From positions 682,001-746,000 of the forward strand of contig NZ_CP110008.1 of assembly GCF_025947285.1 (NCBI RefSeq): a stretch of DNA of 64,000 nucleotides, given 5' to 3'. The notes under the pieces were generated by a model. It was not told the DNA's origin, searched no databases, and was given only the letters and a program-made list of their open reading frames with translations. This DNA is from Flavobacterium sp. N2820 (GTDB taxonomy: Bacteria; Bacteroidota; Bacteroidia; Flavobacteriales; Flavobacteriaceae). How positions within the stretch are numbered: position 1 is the first letter of the stretch; each line of letters opens with the position of its first letter. A program made the translations under genes and the position numbers. Shown here piece by piece: positions 42,600-51,063 of this stretch.

Positions 42600-43553
42600 A
42601 TGCAACAAATTCCTAGTGTTGACTTACGTGATTTCCTGTCGGATGATCCGGCACGTAAACAAAAATTTGTAAATGAAATCGGCAAAGCCTACGAAGAAAT
42701 TGGATTCGTAGCATTAAAAGGTCATTTTTTAGATGACAAATTAGTAGAAGGTTTGTATTCAGAAGTGCGTAACTTCTTTACACTTCCCCTAGAAACCAAA
42801 GCTAAATACGAAATCCCAGGCATTGGCGGTCAACGTGGTTATGTTTCTTTTGGTAAAGAACATGCTAAAGGGCGCTCTGCTGGAGATTTGAAAGAGTTTT
42901 GGCATTTTGGACAATACGTTAGCGAAGGTTCAAAGTACGCTGGCGAATATCCAGATAACGTTGAAGTAACAGAATTACCTAAATTCAATGAAGTAGGTAA
43001 AGAAGCGTACCAAATGTTAGAAAAAACAGGTGTTTATGTGTTAAGAGCTTTAGCACTTTACATTGGTTTAGACGAATTCTACTTTGATAAATACATCAAA
43101 GATGGAAACAGTATTTTACGACCAATCCACTACCCACCTATTACAGATGAACCTAAAGACGGAGCCGTTCGTGCAGCAGCACATGGTGACATCAACTTGA
43201 TTACCTTATTAATGGGGGCTCAAGGTAAAGGTTTACAAGTACAAAATCATAACGGAGAATGGATTGATGCCATGGCACAACCAGACGAATTGATGATTAA
43301 CGTGGGTGATATGTTGTCAAGACACACCAACAACAAATTAAAATCAACGATTCACCAAGTGGTTAATCCACCAAGAGAATTGTGGGGTTCTTCTCGTTAT
43401 TCCATTCCGTTTTTTATGCATCCAGTAAGCGACATGAGTTTAAATTGTTTACCCGAATGCATCGATGAAAACCATCCAAAACTTTATGAAGACATCACCG
43501 CTGGTGAATTCTTATACGAGCGTTTGGTTGAATTAGGTTTGATTAAAAAATAA
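42600..43553 (+). CDS. Isopenicillin N synthase-like 2-oxoglutarate/Fe(II) oxygenase
   Basis: 317 residues. N-terminal DIOX_N domain (QQIPSVDLRDFLSD) and C-terminal double-stranded beta-helix with Fe ligands in AAHGDINLITLLMG (His-x-Asp, about residue 197) and STIHQVVNPP (second His), then the SRYSIPFF R-x-S site for 2-oxoglutarate. Length and layout match bacterial IPNS-like dioxygenases; the substrate is unknown. It stands alone. Confidence 0.9.
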   Translation: MQQIPSVDLRDFLSDDPARKQKFVNEIGKAYEEIGFVALKGHFLDDKLVEGLYSEVRNFFTLPLETKAKYEIPGIGGQRGYVSFGKEHAKGRSAGDLKEFWHFGQYVSEGSKYAGEYPDNVEVTELPKFNEVGKEAYQMLEKTGVYVLRALALYIGLDEFYFDKYIKDGNSILRPIHYPPITDEPKDGAVRAAAHGDINLITLLMGAQGKGLQVQNHNGEWIDAMAQPDELMINVGDMLSRHTNNKLKSTIHQVVNPPRELWGSSRYSIPFFMHPVSDMSLNCLPECIDENHPKLYEDITAGEFLYERLVELGLIKK

Positions 43554-43645
43554 AGAATAAAAATTCTAAATAATAAAATTCCAAATTCCAAGTAACATTG
43601 GGGTTTGGTTTTTTGTTAAAAGATTTAAAATAATTACAAGCCATA

Positions 43646-43668
43646 TTAGCACGCGGATGAAACGGATT
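43646..43668 (-). repeat. Inverted copy of the 23-bp repeat, left of the GxxExxY gene
   Basis: TTAGCACGCGGATGAAACGG plus ATT is the reverse complement of 44139-44161 with one difference. It lies 53 bases before the GxxExxY gene. Confidence 0.75.
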
Positions 43669-43720
43669 TACTTCGTAAAACGCAGATAAAAACAGATTAT
43701 AAACCATAAAAAATGAATAT

Positions 43721-44119
43721 ATGCACTCATTACATCAAGATTTAACATCGTTAATTTTAAAAACTTTTTACGAAGTATATAACGAATTAGGTTATGGTTT
43801 TCTTGAAAAAGTTTATCAAAATGCCTTATTGATTGAGTTAAGAAAAAACGGACTTGAAGCATCTCCAAATAAAAAAATTAAAGTCTACTATAAAGGAGAA
43901 AATGTTGGCGATTATTATGCAGATATTATTGTAAATGATACAATAATATTAGAATTAAAAGCAGCTGATTATATTGTAGATGAGTTTGAAAACCAATTAC
44001 TCAATTACTTAAAAGGAACTGATTGTGAAGTAGGTTTATTATTAAACTTTGGAAAGAAACCCGAATTCAAAAGAAAAATTTACGAAAACAAAAGAAAGAA
44101 TAGAAAAAATCAGTTTTAA
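43721..44119 (+). CDS. GxxExxY family protein (PD-(D/E)XK nuclease-like)
   Basis: 132 residues. The name motif GFLEKVY falls at about residues 28-34 (LGYGFLEKVYQNAL). A nuclease-like core follows with YYADIIVND and ILELKA (D...ExK, about 67-86), the acidic-lysine set of PD-(D/E)XK enzymes. The family (TIGR04256) is common in Bacteroidetes and has no proven function. The gene lies between inverted copies of a 23-bp repeat, which suggests it moves or spreads with them. Confidence 0.88.
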   Translation: MHSLHQDLTSLILKTFYEVYNELGYGFLEKVYQNALLIELRKNGLEASPNKKIKVYYKGENVGDYYADIIVNDTIILELKAADYIVDEFENQLLNYLKGTDCEVGLLLNFGKKPEFKRKIYENKRKNRKNQF

Positions 44120-44126
44120 TTCGCGC

Positions 44127-44161
44127 TTCGCTTAAGCGAATCCGTTTTATCCGCGTGCTAA
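44127..44161 (+). repeat. Palindrome and 23-bp repeat, right of the GxxExxY gene
   Basis: TTCGCTTAAGCGAA is a perfect palindrome at 44127-44140. It is followed by AATCCGTTTTATCCGCGTGC plus TAA (44139-44161), the partner of the inverted copy at 43646-43668. Confidence 0.75.
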
Positions 44162-44164
44162 AAT

Positions 44165-44497
44165 ATGGACTTACAAGAACAATTAAAAAAACTTTTCCCA
44201 GATCACGAAGTTTCTATCGAACCAGAAGCTATCGATGAAACGCCTCATGAATTATTCGTTCAAAAGGAACCTATGATTTGCAAATATGAAAAGCGTAAAG
44301 GAAAACCTACTACCATTATTTCAGGATATGAAGGTGATGATGAAGATTTTAAAATCTTAGCCAAAGAAATCAAAAGCAAATTAGCAGTTGGTGGCACTTT
44401 TAAAGAGGGTGAAATCATCATTCAAGGCGATTATCGTGACAAAATCATGAAAATTTTACAAGATAAAGGATTCAAAACAAAAAGAGTTGGCGGTTAA
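44165..44497 (+). CDS. SUI1/YciH-like translation initiation factor
   Basis: 110 residues of the eIF1/SUI1 family: KRKGKPTTIISGYEG (about 41-55), IKSKLAVGGTFKEGEI and IIQGDYRDKIMKIL. Bacterial YciH members bind the small ribosomal subunit and affect start-codon choice. Length and core are normal. It begins four bases after the 23-bp repeat, so the repeat forms its leader. Confidence 0.93.
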   Translation: MDLQEQLKKLFPDHEVSIEPEAIDETPHELFVQKEPMICKYEKRKGKPTTIISGYEGDDEDFKILAKEIKSKLAVGGTFKEGEIIIQGDYRDKIMKILQDKGFKTKRVGG

Positions 44498-44522
44498 AGC
44501 CCCCTAACCCCCAAAGGGGGAA
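44498..44522 (+). repeat. GC-rich 25-bp repeat, left arm
   Basis: AGCCCCCTAACCCCCAAAGG plus GGGAA begins at the stop of the SUI1 gene. It is the perfect reverse complement of 44620-44644, in contrast to the AT-rich surroundings. Confidence 0.85.
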
Positions 44523-44619
44523 TAAATAATGTAAAAAGAATAAAATAATATTAATAACTATCTCATATTTTACTTTAAAATAATAGTGAGAATTTAAAAC
44601 CTATTGACCCCTAATAGGA

Positions 44620-44644
44620 TTCCCCCTTTGGGGGTTAGGGGGCT
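44620..44644 (-). repeat. GC-rich 25-bp repeat, right arm
   Basis: The perfect reverse complement of 44498-44522 and ends three bases before the nucleoside phosphorylase ATG. The 97 bases between the arms show no gene. Confidence 0.85.
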
Positions 44645-44647
44645 AAA

Positions 44648-45514
44648 ATGATAGCAGCATCAGAATTAATATTAAATCCAGATGGAAGTGTATATCACAT
44701 CAATTTAAAACCTGGGCAAATTGCCAACGATATTATCTTTGTAGGCGATCAAAATCGTGTAGAAAAAATTACAAAACACTTTGATTCTATTGAGTTTACG
44801 ACTCAAAAACGCGAGTTTAAAACACAAACAGGAACCTACAAAGGCAAAAGGATTACGGTAATGTCAACAGGTATTGGACCGGACAATATTGACATTGTTA
44901 TGAACGAGTTAGACGCATTGGTAAATGTTGATTTAGTAACTAGAACCGTTAAAAAAGAATTGACATCATTGAATATCGTTCGTATCGGCACTTCAGGATC
45001 GTTACAGGCGGATATTCCTTGTGATAGCTTTGTGATGAGTCAGTATGGCCTAGGGTTAGACAACATGCTTCGCTCCTATTTGATTGACCAAATTTCGGAA
45101 ACGGAAATGGAAGAAGCATTTATCAAGCAAACAAATTGGGACCTACGAAAAGGGCGTCCGTATGTAATTGCTGGAAGCACAACGTTAGAAAAACGATTAG
45201 AAAGTAATACAATTTTTAAAGGTTTCACAGGTACTGCTGGCGGATTTTATGGTCCTCAAGGACGTGTAGTGCGTTTAGGAATTCAAGATCCAGAGTTGAA
45301 TAATAAAATGGATAGTTTCAATTTTAAGGGTGTTAAAATAACCAATTTAGAAATGGAAACGGGTGCAATTTATGGCTTAGGAAAACTATTAGGTCACCAA
45401 TGTTTATCGTTAAATGCCATCATTGCCAACCGTGCAACTGGAACTTTTAGTAAAGACCCTTATAAAGCTGTAGATGAATTAATTGAATATGCGTTGAATA
45501 AGCTGGCTGAATAA
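44648..45514 (+). CDS. Nucleoside phosphorylase
   Basis: 288 residues of the PNP/UDP phosphorylase superfamily: IIFVGDQNRVEKI (about 30-42), MSTGIGPDNIDIV phosphate region, VRIGTSGSLQ and the late KITNLEMETGAIYGLGKLLGH with the base/ribose-binding Glu-Met-Glu. Relatives cleave uridine or purine nucleosides with phosphate in nucleotide salvage. The uridine-type branch is likely but not certain. Preceded by the GC-rich inverted repeat. Confidence 0.9.
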   Translation: MIAASELILNPDGSVYHINLKPGQIANDIIFVGDQNRVEKITKHFDSIEFTTQKREFKTQTGTYKGKRITVMSTGIGPDNIDIVMNELDALVNVDLVTRTVKKELTSLNIVRIGTSGSLQADIPCDSFVMSQYGLGLDNMLRSYLIDQISETEMEEAFIKQTNWDLRKGRPYVIAGSTTLEKRLESNTIFKGFTGTAGGFYGPQGRVVRLGIQDPELNNKMDSFNFKGVKITNLEMETGAIYGLGKLLGHQCLSLNAIIANRATGTFSKDPYKAVDELIEYALNKLAE

Positions 45515-45530
45515 TTTTAAAACACAAAAA

Positions 45531-45908
45531 ATGACTTTTCGTTTAGCAAGACACACCAATGATTTGGAACAAATTAAATCCTTTTATATCGATATTTTAG
45601 GATTTGAATTGCTTGGTGGTTTTGAAAATCATAATGGTTATGATGGCATTTTTATTGGAAAATCAAATGAAAATTGGCATTTAGAATTTACAAAATCAGA
45701 AAATATTGTTCTTTTTGATTTTAACGAGGATGATATTTTAGTTTTTTATCCAAATAGCAAAATGGAGTTTGACTTGGTTGTAAATAAAGTTCAATCGCAT
45801 AAAATTGAATTTATAAAGGCCAAAAATCCATATTGGAATGAAAACGGTAAAATGATTTTAGATCCTGATGGCTATAGAGTTGTAATTTCAGATTTAAAAA
45901 TAGAATGA
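45531..45908 (+). CDS. VOC family (glyoxalase/bleomycin-resistance fold) protein
   Basis: 125 residues with VOC repeats: the start RLARHTNDLEQIKSFYIDILGFELLGGF, later LEFTKSEN and an end with MILDPDGYRVVIS. Family roles include glyoxalase, dioxygenase and resistance proteins; this member is not assigned. It overlaps the following DinB-like gene by four bases. Confidence 0.88.
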   Translation: MTFRLARHTNDLEQIKSFYIDILGFELLGGFENHNGYDGIFIGKSNENWHLEFTKSENIVLFDFNEDDILVFYPNSKMEFDLVVNKVQSHKIEFIKAKNPYWNENGKMILDPDGYRVVISDLKIE

Positions 45909-46339
45909 AAAACAAAATTTTGAAATTGGAGTTGTTATTAGATAATTTGACATTACAATCAATAACTGATTTTGAGGTTAAAACTAATGTTGCCAAGTGG
46001 TCTAAAAAAGAAATATTAGGTCATTTAATTGATTCAGCTATTAATAATTTACAGCGTTTTACCGAAATTCAATATTCTGAAAAGCCCTATAAAATAAGAC
46101 CTTACAATCAAGACGCCTTAGTTAAATATAACGATTATCAAAATAAAAACAATCAGGATTTATTTGATTTATGGTTGCATTTGAACCGTCATATTTTAGA
46201 AATTATAAAAAACCAAACGGATAAAACTTTAGATTACCAATTAATTCTACCTAATGGCACAGCAACCAATTTACAATTTTTAATTGAAGATTATATTGAA
46301 CATCTATTTTATCATGTATCACAAATCAACAAAGCATGA
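45905..46339 (+). CDS. DinB-like four-helix protein
   Basis: 144 residues, predicted helical bundle. The text KWSKKEILGHLIDSAINNLQRF (key His in GHLIDSA) and the late IEHLFYHVSQI supply the three metal-binding histidines of the DinB superfamily, which includes thiol transferases and unknown damage-response proteins. Overlaps both the VOC and the GNAT genes by four bases. Confidence 0.87.
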   Translation: MKNKILKLELLLDNLTLQSITDFEVKTNVAKWSKKEILGHLIDSAINNLQRFTEIQYSEKPYKIRPYNQDALVKYNDYQNKNNQDLFDLWLHLNRHILEIIKNQTDKTLDYQLILPNGTATNLQFLIEDYIEHLFYHVSQINKA

Positions 46340-46872
46340 ATTTAATACTCGAAACCGAACGCCTAATTCTTCGACCACTAGATATTACAGATGCCGAAGC
46401 GATGTTTACGATGGATAACAATCCAAATGTACACAAATACTTATGGCAAAAGCCTACATTAGAGCTTAGCGAAACCATTAAAATTATTGAGATGGTGCAA
46501 AAGCAGTATGTAGAGAACAAAATAGGACGTTTTGCTACTATATTAAAGGATTCAGGCGAATTCATTGGTTGGACAGGTATTAAATTTGTTAACGATCACG
46601 TAGAAAACGGAAATACCAATTTCTATGATTACGGCTATCGTTTAAATGAAAAATTTTGGAACAAAGGTTATGCAACTGAAGCTTTAAAAGCATGGTTAGA
46701 TTACGGTTTTAACCAAATGAATATTCAAATTATGAATGCTTATACACATGCACAAAACGGGGCTTCGAATCATATTTTACAAAAAGTAGGTTTTCACTTT
46801 ATTGAGGAGTATCCAGACCTAGAAGGTGTTATTTGGAAATGGTGGCAATTGGAAAATAAATCCGTAAAATAG
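46336..46872 (+). CDS. GNAT N-acetyltransferase (RimJ/RimL type)
   Basis: 178 residues with the RimJ/RimL opening ETERLILRPLDITDAEAMF, GEFIGWTGIKFV, and acetyl-CoA loop text GYRLNEKFWNKGYATEALKA (cited as NKGYATEAL), ending NHILQKVGFHFIEEY. It transfers acetyl to an amine of a protein or small molecule. Third gene of the overlapping VOC-DinB-GNAT set. Confidence 0.93.
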   Translation: MNLILETERLILRPLDITDAEAMFTMDNNPNVHKYLWQKPTLELSETIKIIEMVQKQYVENKIGRFATILKDSGEFIGWTGIKFVNDHVENGNTNFYDYGYRLNEKFWNKGYATEALKAWLDYGFNQMNIQIMNAYTHAQNGASNHILQKVGFHFIEEYPDLEGVIWKWWQLENKSVK

Positions 46873-46875
46873 CAG

Positions 46876-46883
46876 TACTTTTG
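46876..46883 (+). promoter_or_regulatory. -7 promoter box TACTTTTG
   Basis: An exact TAnnTTTG match 20 bases before the SDR gene, with a TTG at 46849-46851 at about the expected distance (24 bases). Confidence 0.6.
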
Positions 46884-46902
46884 TACAAAATTAAAATCCG
46901 CA

Positions 46903-48027
46903 ATGAAAATAATCCTTACAGGCGCTACTGGTGTTCTAGGTTCTCATATTATGTATGATATTTTAGAAAACTTTATTACCCATAATATTGAAGGAAAATT
47001 ATTCCTAATCACTAGAAATAAAGGTAAAATTAGTGCTAAAGAGCGTATTAGTGAGCTATTGTCTAGCAATTATACACCAAAATTTCTTCTAGATAAGGGA
47101 ATTGAAAAACTACATCAATATTTAGAAATTATTGATACAGATTTGGCAACCATTCAAGATAATTTTTCTGAGCAAATAAAAGGAGCTTATTTTATTCATT
47201 CGGCAGGCTATGTAAACTTATCTACAGACGAAGATCAAAAAGAAAAAATTTTTAATGAAAACGCAGCTATTACGAAAGCCATTTTTACAACTTTTTCACC
47301 TTTCATTAAAAAGTTTATTTATATCAGTACTGCTTTTTCATCGGGGGCTCGCAAAGGATTAATTGATAACGATTTTCATAATTTAAATTTTGAATTAGAA
47401 CATCGTAATGCGTATGAAAATGCTAAATTTCATTCGGAAGAATTTGTAATTCAAAACTGTACAAGACTGAATTTACCTTATCAAATTTTACGACCAAGTG
47501 TTATCGGCGGAAAAATGTTAGGCACAGAAAATCGTTATTTTATCCCAAAATATATGGTGTTTTATTTGATGGCTAAATTTTTCCACTTTACTGCACAACG
47601 CAAAAATGACCAAGAAAATGTTCGATTTGCTATAAGTGAAGAGTCGGGTTTAAATATTATTCCTGTTGATTATGTGGCAAAAGTAATTGTAGCAACTTTT
47701 AAACGCGAAGACATCAAGCAGTTAAACATAGTTCACAATGAAAGTTTTAATTTGATAAAAGGCCTGCAACTGATTATGAAAGAAGTAGGTTATTCTAATT
47801 TTAGTGTGATTCAAAACACATTAGATTTTGATTATAAAAATACGATTGAAAAGCTTTATTATGAGAGCATTGGGAAACATTTGAAACCTTATTTGATTTC
47901 GGATGCAAACGAATATGATACTACTTTGCTAAATTCTATTCTAGAAATTCCAAAATTAGACGCAGAATCGTTTACCCATATGATTCGCTATGCTAGACTG
48001 CATAATTTCAAAGACATTAATGTGTAA
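46903..48027 (+). CDS. SDR family / thioester-reductase-like NAD(P)-binding protein
   Basis: 374 residues with a Rossmann start ILTGATGVLGSHIMYDIL (GxxGxxG), IHSAGYVNLSTDEDQ, the YISTAFSSGA block and the YENAKF catalytic YxxxK (about 177-181). The pattern is that of the NAD_binding_4 (male-sterility or carrier-protein reductase) branch of extended SDRs. The reaction is not known. It has its own -7 box. Confidence 0.85.
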   Translation: MKIILTGATGVLGSHIMYDILENFITHNIEGKLFLITRNKGKISAKERISELLSSNYTPKFLLDKGIEKLHQYLEIIDTDLATIQDNFSEQIKGAYFIHSAGYVNLSTDEDQKEKIFNENAAITKAIFTTFSPFIKKFIYISTAFSSGARKGLIDNDFHNLNFELEHRNAYENAKFHSEEFVIQNCTRLNLPYQILRPSVIGGKMLGTENRYFIPKYMVFYLMAKFFHFTAQRKNDQENVRFAISEESGLNIIPVDYVAKVIVATFKREDIKQLNIVHNESFNLIKGLQLIMKEVGYSNFSVIQNTLDFDYKNTIEKLYYESIGKHLKPYLISDANEYDTTLLNSILEIPKLDAESFTHMIRYARLHNFKDINV

Positions 48028-48077
48028 ATTTTAAGGATAAAATTGAAGATTTACGAATACAAGTAATAATAAAAAGC

Positions 48078-48926
48078 ATGAGTAAAACAATCAAAATAGC
48101 GGGTGTACCAGAACATTTCAATTTGCCATGGCATATGTGTATTGAAGATGGTGAATTTGAAGCCATTGGCATCGATTTACAATGGACTGATGTTCCAGAA
48201 GGTACAGGTAAAATGTGTCAAATGTTGCGCGACGGCGAAACCGATATTGCCGTTATTTTAACAGAAGGCATTATAAAAGATATTGTTGCTGGAAATCCGA
48301 GTAAGATTGTTCAAATTTATGTACAAAGTCCTTTGATTTGGGGAATTCACGTTGCTGCAAATTCCAATTATCAAACCATAGCGGATTTAGAAAATAGAAA
48401 AATAGCGATTTCTCGAATGGGTTCAGGCTCTCATTTGATGAGTATTGTAAATGCACAAAATCAGAATTGGAATACAGAAAATTTACAATTTGAAATCGTA
48501 AATACTATTGATGGCGCTGTTGAAAGCTTAACTTCAGGAAAATCCGATTATTTTATGTGGGAACGTTTTATGACCCAACCATTAGTTGATCAAGGAGTTT
48601 TTAGAAGAGTTGACGATTGCCCTACTCCATGGCCTTGCTTTGTAATTGCTGTTCGAAATGAAGTTTTAGAAGCACAACCAAAAATAATTCAGCAAATACT
48701 TGAAATTATCAATACGACGACTGAAGAATTTAAATTAATTCCAAGTATTGACCGCACTTTAGCTTCGAAGTTCAATCAAAAAGTTGACGCCATTCAAGAG
48801 TGGTTAAAAGTAACACGATGGTCGCAAAAACAAATGCAACCAGCGGTTTTAGATAAAATTTTGGAACAACTTTTGAAGTTACAAATCATCGATAAAAAAC
48901 CACCGAAAGAATCGATACTTAAATAA
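48078..48926 (+). CDS. Periplasmic-binding-protein-like protein without signal peptide
   Basis: 282 residues with the NMT1/SsuA-type substrate-binding fold: IKIAGVPEHFNLPWHMCIEDG, the SRMGSGSHLMS centre and the WERFMTQPLVDQG hinge. The start SKTIKIAG has no signal peptide and no lipobox, and no ABC permease or ATPase lies nearby. It is therefore probably cytoplasmic, unlike transport-linked family members. Confidence 0.82.
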   Translation: MSKTIKIAGVPEHFNLPWHMCIEDGEFEAIGIDLQWTDVPEGTGKMCQMLRDGETDIAVILTEGIIKDIVAGNPSKIVQIYVQSPLIWGIHVAANSNYQTIADLENRKIAISRMGSGSHLMSIVNAQNQNWNTENLQFEIVNTIDGAVESLTSGKSDYFMWERFMTQPLVDQGVFRRVDDCPTPWPCFVIAVRNEVLEAQPKIIQQILEIINTTTEEFKLIPSIDRTLASKFNQKVDAIQEWLKVTRWSQKQMQPAVLDKILEQLLKLQIIDKKPPKESILK

Positions 48927-48953
48927 TTCCGTATTTTTATCGTTTTAAACGAA

Positions 48954-49883
48954 ATGACAATTAAAATTCCAACTACCGCTGTAATCAAAGAAAAGCTTTC
49001 TTTACCAAAGCCATGGGATATTGTTGTCATTTTTTTGTTAAACATCTTGATAGCCATTCCCGTTTTTTTAATTGCGCATCAAAATTTAATAGATTTAGAT
49101 TGGTTTCTTCATTTAGATCGAATTTTTCTGTTTATTGCAATAATTGTTATTATTCAATTGCTTTTACGATTGGTTAAAACGGTGATTATATTGATTGCGT
49201 TCTTGTATGTTATTTCACTTTTAATTGGAACATTATTTGGGAATTATGGATTTAATCGCGTTTTTGAAGATTATCGATATATGATTTATTCCATGAAAGA
49301 AAATCCAAATCCTCAAGACTTGATTCTTTCTAAATTATTGCCTTTTCCAAACAAATCTAAAATTATAGATGCAGTAGATTTTAAAAACCCAAAAGTTAGA
49401 AATTTTGCATTAGCGGCAACTTCCAAGCATTTTAAAAACGTACAAAAATCAGGAGATGTTAGAATTATGATTCAATGTTTTGCTGTTTTTAAAGAAATTA
49501 GAAACAATTGGAATTATGTCAACGACCCAAAAGGAAGTGAATACATCGCAGATGCCTCCGAAAGCCTACAACATTTTTCGGGTGATTGTGATGATCATGC
49601 CATTTTAATGGCAGCTTGTATCAAAGCTGTTGGTGGAACGCCTAGAATTATTCATACTGGCGGACATTTATATCCAGAAATGCTAATTGGTACCCAAAAA
49701 GATTTAGAAACAGCGACCTATTTTATCAAAGAAATTCTTTTTGTTTCAGAAAGTTATAACCAACAAATTCATTACCATATTGATGAACGAGGACAAATTT
49801 GGCTTAATTTAGATTACACTGCAACCTATCCTGGCGGACGATTTATGAGTGAAGAAATTCTCGGAGCCTTAACTTTTAATTGA
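48954..49883 (+). CDS. Membrane protein with transglutaminase-like domain
   Basis: 309 residues. Residues 1-100 hold about three hydrophobic helices; the rest is soluble. FSGDCDDHAILMAACIKAVGG (about 209-229, cited in parts) supplies the transglutaminase catalytic Cys, with IHTGGHLYPEM (His) and NLDYTATYPGG (Asp-like) later. The triad order fits a transglutaminase/protease-like core. Substrate unknown. It lies 27 bases after the binding-protein gene. Confidence 0.8.
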   Translation: MTIKIPTTAVIKEKLSLPKPWDIVVIFLLNILIAIPVFLIAHQNLIDLDWFLHLDRIFLFIAIIVIIQLLLRLVKTVIILIAFLYVISLLIGTLFGNYGFNRVFEDYRYMIYSMKENPNPQDLILSKLLPFPNKSKIIDAVDFKNPKVRNFALAATSKHFKNVQKSGDVRIMIQCFAVFKEIRNNWNYVNDPKGSEYIADASESLQHFSGDCDDHAILMAACIKAVGGTPRIIHTGGHLYPEMLIGTQKDLETATYFIKEILFVSESYNQQIHYHIDERGQIWLNLDYTATYPGGRFMSEEILGALTFN

Positions 49884-49891
49884 TAATTTTG
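49884..49891 (+). promoter_or_regulatory. -7 promoter box TAATTTTG
   Basis: An exact TAnnTTTG match immediately after the transglutaminase stop codon and 31 bases before the next ATG. Confidence 0.55.
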
Positions 49892-49922
49892 CTATATTTA
49901 CGCAAATTAACAATCAAATTTT

Positions 49923-50504
49923 ATGAAAAAAATAAGCTTATTATTTTGTTTCTTTCTTGCACTTGGTTCCTATGCACAAACGAATTCAGATTCTTTAGTT
50001 TCCCCTATTGTCGCAAAGAAAAATGAAGTTAAAATTGACGGTTTGAACTTGATTTCAAACGGAAGATTAGGGATTTCATATGAACGTTTTTTAAATTCAA
50101 ATTTCTCCGTTGGAATCACGGGGATGTTTTTAAATAAATCGAGTAAAGAAGATAAATTTGCAACCGATGATACCCGAACATTAATTGATTATCAAGTGAT
50201 TCCTTATGTGCGTTATGCCTTATCAAAAAGCGCGGTTAATTTGTATTATGTAGAAGCTTTCACTTCAATAAATGGTGGGCAATTTAAAGAATTAGTTACG
50301 CTCAATAATGGTGCAGCCGATTACGTGGTTACTTCGGTAAAAGATTACAATGATGTAGCAATTGGTGCTGCTGTAGGATATAAATTTTATATTAAAGAAT
50401 CATTTGTTGTTGATGTAACCATTGGAATGGGTAAAAATCTACTTCATGCAGATAGTCCCAAAAACATTTCACGACTAGGAATTAATTTAGGGTACCGTTT
50501 TTAA
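49923..50504 (+). CDS. Small outer-membrane beta-barrel protein
   Basis: 193 residues with a signal peptide (KKISLLFCFFLALGSYAQ) and alternating beta-strands ending in NLGYRF, a typical outer-membrane C-terminal aromatic. Resembles DUF3575-like barrels. Function unknown. It lies 11 bases before the lipoprotein gene, so the two are co-transcribed. Confidence 0.75.
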   Translation: MKKISLLFCFFLALGSYAQTNSDSLVSPIVAKKNEVKIDGLNLISNGRLGISYERFLNSNFSVGITGMFLNKSSKEDKFATDDTRTLIDYQVIPYVRYALSKSAVNLYYVEAFTSINGGQFKELVTLNNGAADYVVTSVKDYNDVAIGAAVGYKFYIKESFVVDVTIGMGKNLLHADSPKNISRLGINLGYRF

Positions 50505-50515
50505 ATAAAAATATC

Positions 50516-51058
50516 ATGAAAAAATATATTCAACTACTTACAATTGCTTTTATTTCAATACTGTTTACGGGTTGTACAGAAAGTGACGATGAATTTTTTG
50601 CATCAAAAATTGTTACAGCCAACAATTTAATTAATGTGAGTGCTACAACTAATGATGTTACAGTATCATGTAATTTTAATCGCTTATTGCCTCAAAATAC
50701 AACACCATTTGATTTGTACTTAACCACCACTTCTGAAGAATTTTTCTTTAATTATACTTTACAAAAGAAAAACAATGCTGGAATTTGGGAATTAGTTCCT
50801 TCAAGTGGCTTTACAACTACTGTTGTTGATGGTAGTAACCAGTATGGAGAATTTATTTCAGGAATTTGCCAATTAGATGCTTTGCAAACCAATTATGAAT
50901 ATGAAACCACTATTGCTCCAACTTCACCAGGTGAATACCGAATATCGTTGGATAATGAAATTGTGTCATTAGGTTCTAAAGATGCTGTTACGGTGACAAT
51001 TCGTACTACTGTAACGGGTGTAAATGCAAATAATGTTTTAGATTTTACAATTTTATAG
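50516..51058 (+). CDS. Lipoprotein, beta-rich, unknown function
   Basis: 180 residues with a lipoprotein signal (IAFISILFTGC). A beta-sandwich-like body follows (LINVSATTNDVTVSCNFNRL, FDLYLTTTSEEFFF). No known family recognised. Co-transcribed with the barrel protein upstream and probably the DUF3667 gene five bases downstream. Confidence 0.75.
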   Translation: MKKYIQLLTIAFISILFTGCTESDDEFFASKIVTANNLINVSATTNDVTVSCNFNRLLPQNTTPFDLYLTTTSEEFFFNYTLQKKNNAGIWELVPSSGFTTTVVDGSNQYGEFISGICQLDALQTNYEYETTIAPTSPGEYRISLDNEIVSLGSKDAVTVTIRTTVTGVNANNVLDFTIL

Positions 51059-51063
51059 TTATT

